Assembly (NCBI GenBank): GCA_009739215.1
Contig: VSJF01000001.1
Location: forward strand, 682,001 to 746,000
Direction: 5' to 3'
Source of the DNA: Floccularia luteovirens
Taxonomy: Eukaryota; Basidiomycota; Agaricomycetes; Agaricales; Squamanitaceae
Length of the DNA stretch: 64,000 nt
Part shown: one piece after another, positions 58,455-64,000 of the stretch
How positions within the stretch are numbered: position 1 is the stretch's first letter
Layout: every line of letters starts with the position of its first letter
Program-made: the position numbers and the translations under genes
The notes under the pieces: model-generated
The model's input: only the letters and a program-made list of their open reading frames with translations
The model's database searches: none
Told to the model about the DNA's origin: nothing

Positions 58455-61096
58455 ATGAACCCTCTAAAACGCGAAGCTACCGAGCCTTTACTCCCTACAC
58501 GATCGAATAAACAAGCACGTATACACGCTGTAGGGTCAGAACCCAGCAACTCTAGTGTATTAGAGGACGGTGGTCTCTTGTCACGTTGGTTATCGGTCGG
58601 ACAGTTAGCCTTTGGCCTCTCTGTTGAAACAGTGTATCATATCATGGATAGTTCGTGGTTTTCTCTTGACTTGAAGCATCACATCTAAGCTACATGACGT
58701 GATATAGAATCTGTTCACGTTAGGACGGAATCCAAATCACAAGACATCTCAACACAAAATGAACTAAATCCACCATCTCGGCAGTCTGATTCTTCATTCA
58801 AGACGCCAGGTATGTTTTTCAGACATCCTTTCCAACCCACCCCGTAAATCAAAGCATGATACAATCATAGACGACCAACAAAATCCCGTACTCGTCCATT
58901 CAACAACTCCAGAACCCACGCCATGCCCTAGTCGTGGCCGGAGACAATTTACGTCTCCAGAACGGCCAAGGGGATTCACCCCATCACCTTCCAAACCTAC
59001 CGAGCTGCCCAAGCAAGACAGAACGCGACGTCACATATTCCAGCCCAAACCCGAACCAAGTAACATGTCGTCATCCTCACCGTTTCCCATACAACAAAGC
59101 GATACCCCTTTTCATGGACCTGCAACATATGAAAACCGCTGGAAACAGCTGAGTAACAACTTCCAAAAAGGTCCTACAACTAACAATCTGCATCGCGAAC
59201 ACTCTACAACTTCAATTGGTTTATCCCAGCTGATGCCTCGACTAAATGACCTACATCTAGAATCGCAGTCCGAAAAACGAGATATAGCAAGTGATCGGCT
59301 CACATCATCAGATTCAGGAACTGTGTCAAGAATGCTGTCGCCAGAAGACTATCTTTCCCATCCACAAATACGTGCAGCTCTATCGAGAGCTCCTGTGCGA
59401 AAATCTGATAGGTATCATAATGCTGGAACCCGTAGAAAAAATAGAGACAGGGAACACATTTACGCGAGAGTTGTAAGGGTACATTTATCTCAGTCCATAG
59501 TGCAGTGCGACTCATATTTGATAGCATAAAGCAAATATTGCCGCAGAGAAGCAGCGGAATAGAAAGGAATTAATGCTTCAACTTTTCGAAGTAAAACGTC
59601 GAGCAGGTGCATTTCGATCTTTATGATTTATATGATTATATCCACTCATGCTGAAGGACAAGGTTTTACTTCTGGTTTGAAAGACCTTGAAGGTAAGAAT
59701 ATCTATTCGAGTATATTCTTCAGGGTATTGACAATATTACAATCAGGATTGATGGAATATCGCATGAAACTAGCTAGATTGGGAGAGGACAGCTCGTCAA
59801 CTTGTAAGATTAATGTCATTTGGCCTCATACACTTCTAATCCAGTTGACTTGTAAAGTGTCATCGGACCACGGAAGTCGACTACTGGGGCGCCCCCCATT
59901 CGTTGCTGCACACGTACCAGTTGATTTACCTGCAGATGTGAGTATTTATCTCCACATTCACCTGTTCAGAATACTAATTTCGGTAGGATGATATATCTTT
60001 CCTTCAATCCACCCTTGAAAAGGCTCGGAGGACATTAGAAAGGTGAGCTTAGAATACTCTTCCGTATCACAGCTCTTAAAGGACATTACGCAGTCCCAAG
60101 CCACCAAAACCCTACGTACCAACATTTGAACAGCTTCGGGTATCACATCGCGCAAAAGACGATGAAATTGAACGTCGTTTACGGCCCTCAGTTACCCTGC
60201 CAAGCAAATTACCTCCGCAAGATGAACTCAAAGTCGACGCTATATTGAAACGACAGGGAGTTGTGTCTAAATTTGCACGGGAACAGGTATCGGAGCAGGA
60301 CGTCTCTCGGCTAAAGCCAAGTCAGTGGCTGAACGATGAGATTATTAATTTCTATGGGGCAATGATCATGGCACGAGCTGATGAATGTAAAGAGAACCCG
60401 GGTGCGGCCACGGGAAAGGGAAAAAAGAAACCACTGAATGCGCACTACTTTAGCACCTTCTTCTGGCACAAGTTGACAAAAGAAGGTTATGATAAAGGTC
60501 GTTTGGCAAAGTGGACAAAAAAAGTATGTTTCCAATTCTTCTGGGTGTGTTGACGTGTTCCAATTCAACTATTCCATACATAGCTCGATATCTTCTCGAA
60601 AGACATCATTCTGATACCCGTGAACCATAGTAATGCTCACTGGACCGCTGCAGCCATTAATTTCCGGCAAAAGCGAATAGAATCTTATGATAGCATGAAC
60701 ATGGCAAAAGATGAAGTGTTCAAGGTGTGTGTTCAGGGTTGCAGCTCTTCAAGTTTCAGTAACTTACGACCCTTCTATAGCATTTGCGTTCGTACCTCGA
60801 TGCGGAGTACCGGAATAAAAAGAAAAAACCTTTCAACTTTGGTGGTTGGGAGAATTGGGCACCAGAAGTACATCAAATAATAAGCCTTTTGTCTGGTCTG
60901 TTACTGATTATTGACATCGCAGGAGGACACGCCGCAACAGGAAAACGGCTATGATTGTGGAGTATTTACCTGTCAATTCCTAGAAGCACTTTCGAGGGGC
61001 GAGGACTCTTTCCCTTTCTGTCAAAAAGACATGCCATATCTACGACGGCGGATGATCTGGGAGATTGGTCATGCAACACTGCGGGATGATTATTAG
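58455..61096 (+). CDS. ULP1: SUMO protease ULP1 (C48 cysteine protease)
   Basis: ULP1 matures SUMO and removes it from proteins at the nuclear pore. The long N-terminus (starting MNPLKREATEPLLPTRSNKQ) is Ser/Pro-rich and disordered. A helical basic part (AAEKQRNRKELMLQLFEVKR; GLMEYRMKLARLGED) leads into the catalytic domain: REQVSEQDVSRLKPSQWLND, EIINFYGAMIM, IILIPVNHSNAHWTAAAINF (catalytic His), IESYDSMN (catalytic Asp), PQQENGYDCGVFTCQFLEAL (Gln and catalytic Cys) and the C-terminal MPYLRRRMIWEIGHATL. A Lys-rich insertion (GAATGKGKKKPLNAHYFS) lies in a loop. About ten short introns all keep the frame. It converges with BET1, 183 bases apart. Confidence 0.93.
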
Positions 61097-61279
61097 CATT
61101 TTTGTGTGGGACTACTCGGATATCTTGCTTATATCTTGTTGTACATTATAATATATGAGAGAAAAGGGGACGACCGATTGATGCAACAGTCAGGTTGTTC
61201 TCATGGAATCTAGATGAAATAAGATACAAGAGAAAAATAATGTATAGGTAGGAATAAGAAAGTGCCTGATATGTGATAT

Positions 61280-61893
61280 TCACCGTCGGAACCACCACAC
61301 AACAATGAAGAACCAAAACACAATGACAAGGAAGACGATATACCATAACCATCGACAGCCCTGCCGTTCCGCCATGTTGTTCATACGTCGAAATGTACCA
61401 GAGAGAATCCCCGATGTCTCCGCAAACGTGTCGTTCTAGAACATAGAACCATGTGGGTTAAGTTTTCATTGTCAACCCACTCATAAACAAAATAAAACTA
61501 CAAACCATCTGACTGAGTTGAATAGTTGACTCTTTAACTTCATTACCAATACCAATAGTAAGCTATGAAAAATAACTAGTCAGAAAAACAATCTTCGAGA
61601 CAATAATCCTCCAGTTACGACTCACGTCTTTCAGTTGCCTCACTTTCGCACTCAGCCCACTCAGTGCCTCATCATTCTGCCCCTCCAAATCGTCCGCATA
61701 GCGATGGCCATTACTTTGATTTGGATACGGGTGGTCTAAAGGTGAAGAGCGGCCGGAGAGTGGAGGTGTTACACCCAAGAGAGCTGAGCGATCACGAAGT
61801 GAAGTGGGATTCCGAATTCTATTGGTTTTTCAAAAGAGCTGTGAGAACGCCGTTGACGGTGGGCAACACATTGATTCCTCACCGTTGCGACAT
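61280..61893 (-). CDS. BET1: BET1-like SNARE of ER-Golgi traffic
   Basis: BET1 is a tail-anchored SNARE that works in fusion of ER-derived vesicles with the Golgi. Exon 1 is only 11 bases (MSQR). Exon 2 gives RNPTSLRDRSALLGVTPPLS and a Ser/Pro/Asn head with DLEGQNDEALSGLSAKVRQL. The SNARE core runs through LTIGIGNEVKESTIQLSQMN and DTFAETSGILSGTFRRMNNM, with heptad-spaced hydrophobic residues and the central Gln (Q-SNARE). It ends in one membrane helix (LWYIVFLVIVFWFFIVVWWF). Three introns of 48-70 bases, clean frame. The start uses the acceptor at 61827, because the nearer AG leads to a stop. Confidence 0.85.
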
Positions 61894-62319
61894 AATGTGG
61901 GTATATTGTTGTGTGTGTAATCAGTTGGTAGGTACTGAGTTGCGCATTTGAATAAAAAGGCAAATGATACCGTAAAAATGTGTTGAACAACAAATCTATA
62001 TTAGACACGTCATGACTTCCTTATGAAGATGAACATCCTGGTTCAACAATTCTCATTTTCACACATTTGAATAAGAAACATTGCGAGGAAAGTTTCTGTA
62101 GTTGAAAACGAATGTAGTCGGTACACCTGGATCTACAGTGCGGACCTGCTAGAAAATATATATGTATAGGTAAAGTAGGTATATGCAGGGAAAGTGAGGA
62201 TGTTTATGCATGATACGATGCAAATGACGGAGATAGAGAGGAAAACGTCCGTTTTTCGTTATGCTCCATTGAGCAACTAATCAGTACAAGGAAGATATCC
62301 ATGAAATGTCGTGAGGCTG
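61894..62319. other. Intergenic, BET1 promoter side
   Basis: Between two minus-strand genes. AT-rich, with no coding, RNA or repeat signal. It should contain the BET1 promoter. Confidence 0.5.
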
Positions 62320-64000
62320 CTAATCAATGCTCATGCGATTGAGATTTGTACTCGCAGCACGACCGTGATTCTTTGAGCTGTACTGATTGTTCTTCTTCGC
62401 CACTAAGAAAAACATCAATGAAACTGACTTTTAGTGGCGTGTAAAATATACATACATGCTTCTTTGAGGCCTTTGCCAAAGTTCCTCATGACAATCACGG
62501 AGAATACGAACGTGATAAGAAGTAAGACGATAGCGATAACGGCTATTGATTATTAGCAAATGCAAAATTAAAAAATACAGAAATGAACGACTCACAAAAT
62601 ATTGTAAGCGACTTCCACACATGTTTGAATTGGTCGGTATTTACATTTATCAACACTTTTATAAGCTGATGCAAATGTTCAGTGTTGTTGAATTTCGTAA
62701 ATAATAAAAGAGGCCATACCTTGTAGATGAAGTATATCATCGCGCCGACACAGCCAGATATGAAAGTTCCCATCATCCACTTGTTTTCGTGGTGGGCAGC
62801 CAAATGACCTTCGACGAGTAAAACGACGGATAAAGGCAATGCAGCACATGTAACATAAAACTCCCAATCCGAATTGTTCAACACCAACCAAATAAATTGC
62901 ACTGAGAACCCAACCCAGAAAAAGACGTCGAACTTGATCATGCACTCGTATATCTGGTAATTCGCATACATCTTCTTGATTCTTCGGTCTGCACCCAAGA
63001 ACTTGTAAACCTTCCAACCAAATTCATTGTAGATTTTCCAGCCCAAGCCGATATATGCGACCTCAGCCACGGATATGACGATTGGAATGGTTGTTGTGAG
63101 GACATTTATGGGTATTGATATTCCTGTCGTAGGAGAATCTGGAAGGGCTCCTCTAATTTCCTTGATTTGAATGATGGCATAAGCCAGGAAGAGAGCGTTG
63201 AAGATGCTATTTTATAGAGTAGTGAGTACCTTGATTAATATCAGTCAATGTAAGGCGCACGTTAAGCAGATGAATTGCAGTGTATTACGAGCGTATACCG
63301 CATCCACCGCCATTACTAATTGGAATACACTAATGAAATCAAATAAGCCAAGGACGAAAAAAAGATGGGAGATAAACCCACTGGGCTAGTGCGAAAATAC
63401 TCAGATACACAGGCATGGTTTGCGTCGTCCCCGTTCCCTCAACAGCTCCATTCTTAAACCTAAGGAACAGCTCTCCTTCGATGGCGATATCAATTGTTGT
63501 TTCTATGAGGACTGTGATGACATATAATTTGCAGGCGAGAGATTCAGGCAAAATCTGGTCGCGGGTTTAGATATGGATCCTCGGTAGGTAGGAGATACGC
63601 AACTCACCTTTTGCCAGAAGCTTCTCGTGTCTGTCTCTTGTACAGCGAATGTTGGGGGATATCCCACATGTGTGTCGTGTGTATCGTCGGATTGGTTAGA
63701 GAGATAGAGAGATTTCTGAGAGAGCGGGAATGATGGGCCGCGTCGAAGATTTTTGGGGTTTGTGTCTACTGCAAACGTTTGGTGTCGTGAATTTGCAGCA
63801 TATGGTGTGGCGTATTCGTCAAAAAGGTCGTCGTATGATGCTTTATCATCCTCTTGGTGCAGATCCTGCTGGCTCGGCAAAGAATGTTGTTGCATTTGAT
63901 TGTTGGTGAAAGGTGGTTGGGCCGGCGTGGCGGCAAGTAAAGGAGATTGTGCAAAGGATTGGGAAGTGTTTGAATGAGCTATATATGAAGAAGACAGTAA
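62320..64000 (-). CDS. UPF0658-type Golgi membrane protein, may extend past right edge
   Basis: Multi-span membrane protein of the kind listed as UPF0658 Golgi apparatus membrane proteins in fungi; its role is unknown. The N-terminal part is polar (MQQHSLPSQQDLHQEDDKAS and acidic stretches). Then come KLYVITVLIETTIDIAIEGE, TMPVYLSIFALAQ, SVAEVAYIGLGWKIYNEFGW, GADRRIKKMYANYQIYECMI, KFDVFFWVGFSVQFIWLVLN, LLVEGHLAAHHENKWMMGTF and the last helix VLLLITFVFSVIVMRN, ending in a basic Ser-rich tail. Seven or more membrane segments can be counted. Six or more introns keep the frame. The reading frame stays open upstream of the first ATG to the edge, so the true start may lie outside the window. Confidence 0.75.

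Noticed and set aside
1..64000. CRISPR arrays, bacterial genes, viral or transposase genes
   Set aside because: No direct-repeat arrays, ribosome binding sites or diagnostic protein motifs of such elements were found.

Overview
The window is nuclear DNA of a filamentous fungus, most likely a basidiomycete (Agaricomycetes). The evidence is dense protein genes on both strands, many short GT-AG introns of about 45-65 bases, short intergenic spacers, two tRNA genes with introns just 3' of the anticodon, and proteins whose closest remembered relatives are basidiomycete ones. No bacterial operons, CRISPR arrays, viral genes or recognisable transposon proteins were seen. All gene models were spliced by eye, so exon borders and a few starts are provisional.

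Layout. 1-10 kb: the 3'-truncated start of a Gln/Pro-rich protein, a carboxypeptidase S-like M20 peptidase, the H3K79 methyltransferase DOT1 and the mitochondrial ribosomal protein mL38/MRPL35. 10-24 kb: a FYVE-finger protein, a 5.2-kb block without supported genes, a probable MEI4/Rec24-like meiotic protein and a large PHD-finger protein. 24-34 kb: the tRNA methyltransferase DNMT2, an SCP2-type peroxisomal thiolase, a YtcJ-like amidohydrolase and an intronless 882-residue protein with an MLKL/HeLo-like N-terminus and a CHORD-like Cys/His cluster. 34-41 kb: the elongation-factor lysine methyltransferase EFM5, GAR transformylase ADE8, a 351-bp inverted repeat with a decayed gene between its arms, and a kinase-like gene lacking key catalytic residues. 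41-64 kb: serine palmitoyltransferase small subunit, proline dehydrogenase PUT1, tRNA-Gly, TMEM33/POM33, a small membrane protein, a CBS/PB1 protein, SAGA subunit SGF11, a Yippee protein, tRNA-Met, SUMO protease ULP1, SNARE BET1 and a UPF0658-type Golgi membrane protein cut by the right edge.

Most genes are housekeeping functions (chromatin, mitochondria, Golgi traffic, purine and proline metabolism) and do not form a pathway cluster. Two patterns stand out. Conserved genes in the left part (CPS1, PHD, DNMT2, thiolase, amidohydrolase, EFM5, and probably the MEI4-like and kinase genes) carry apparent 1-5 base frameshifts, whereas the genes between 41 and 64 kb read cleanly. The strongest candidates for new biology are the MLKL/CHORD-like protein and the inverted repeat whose two arms carry the same promoter and first exon pointing at each other.
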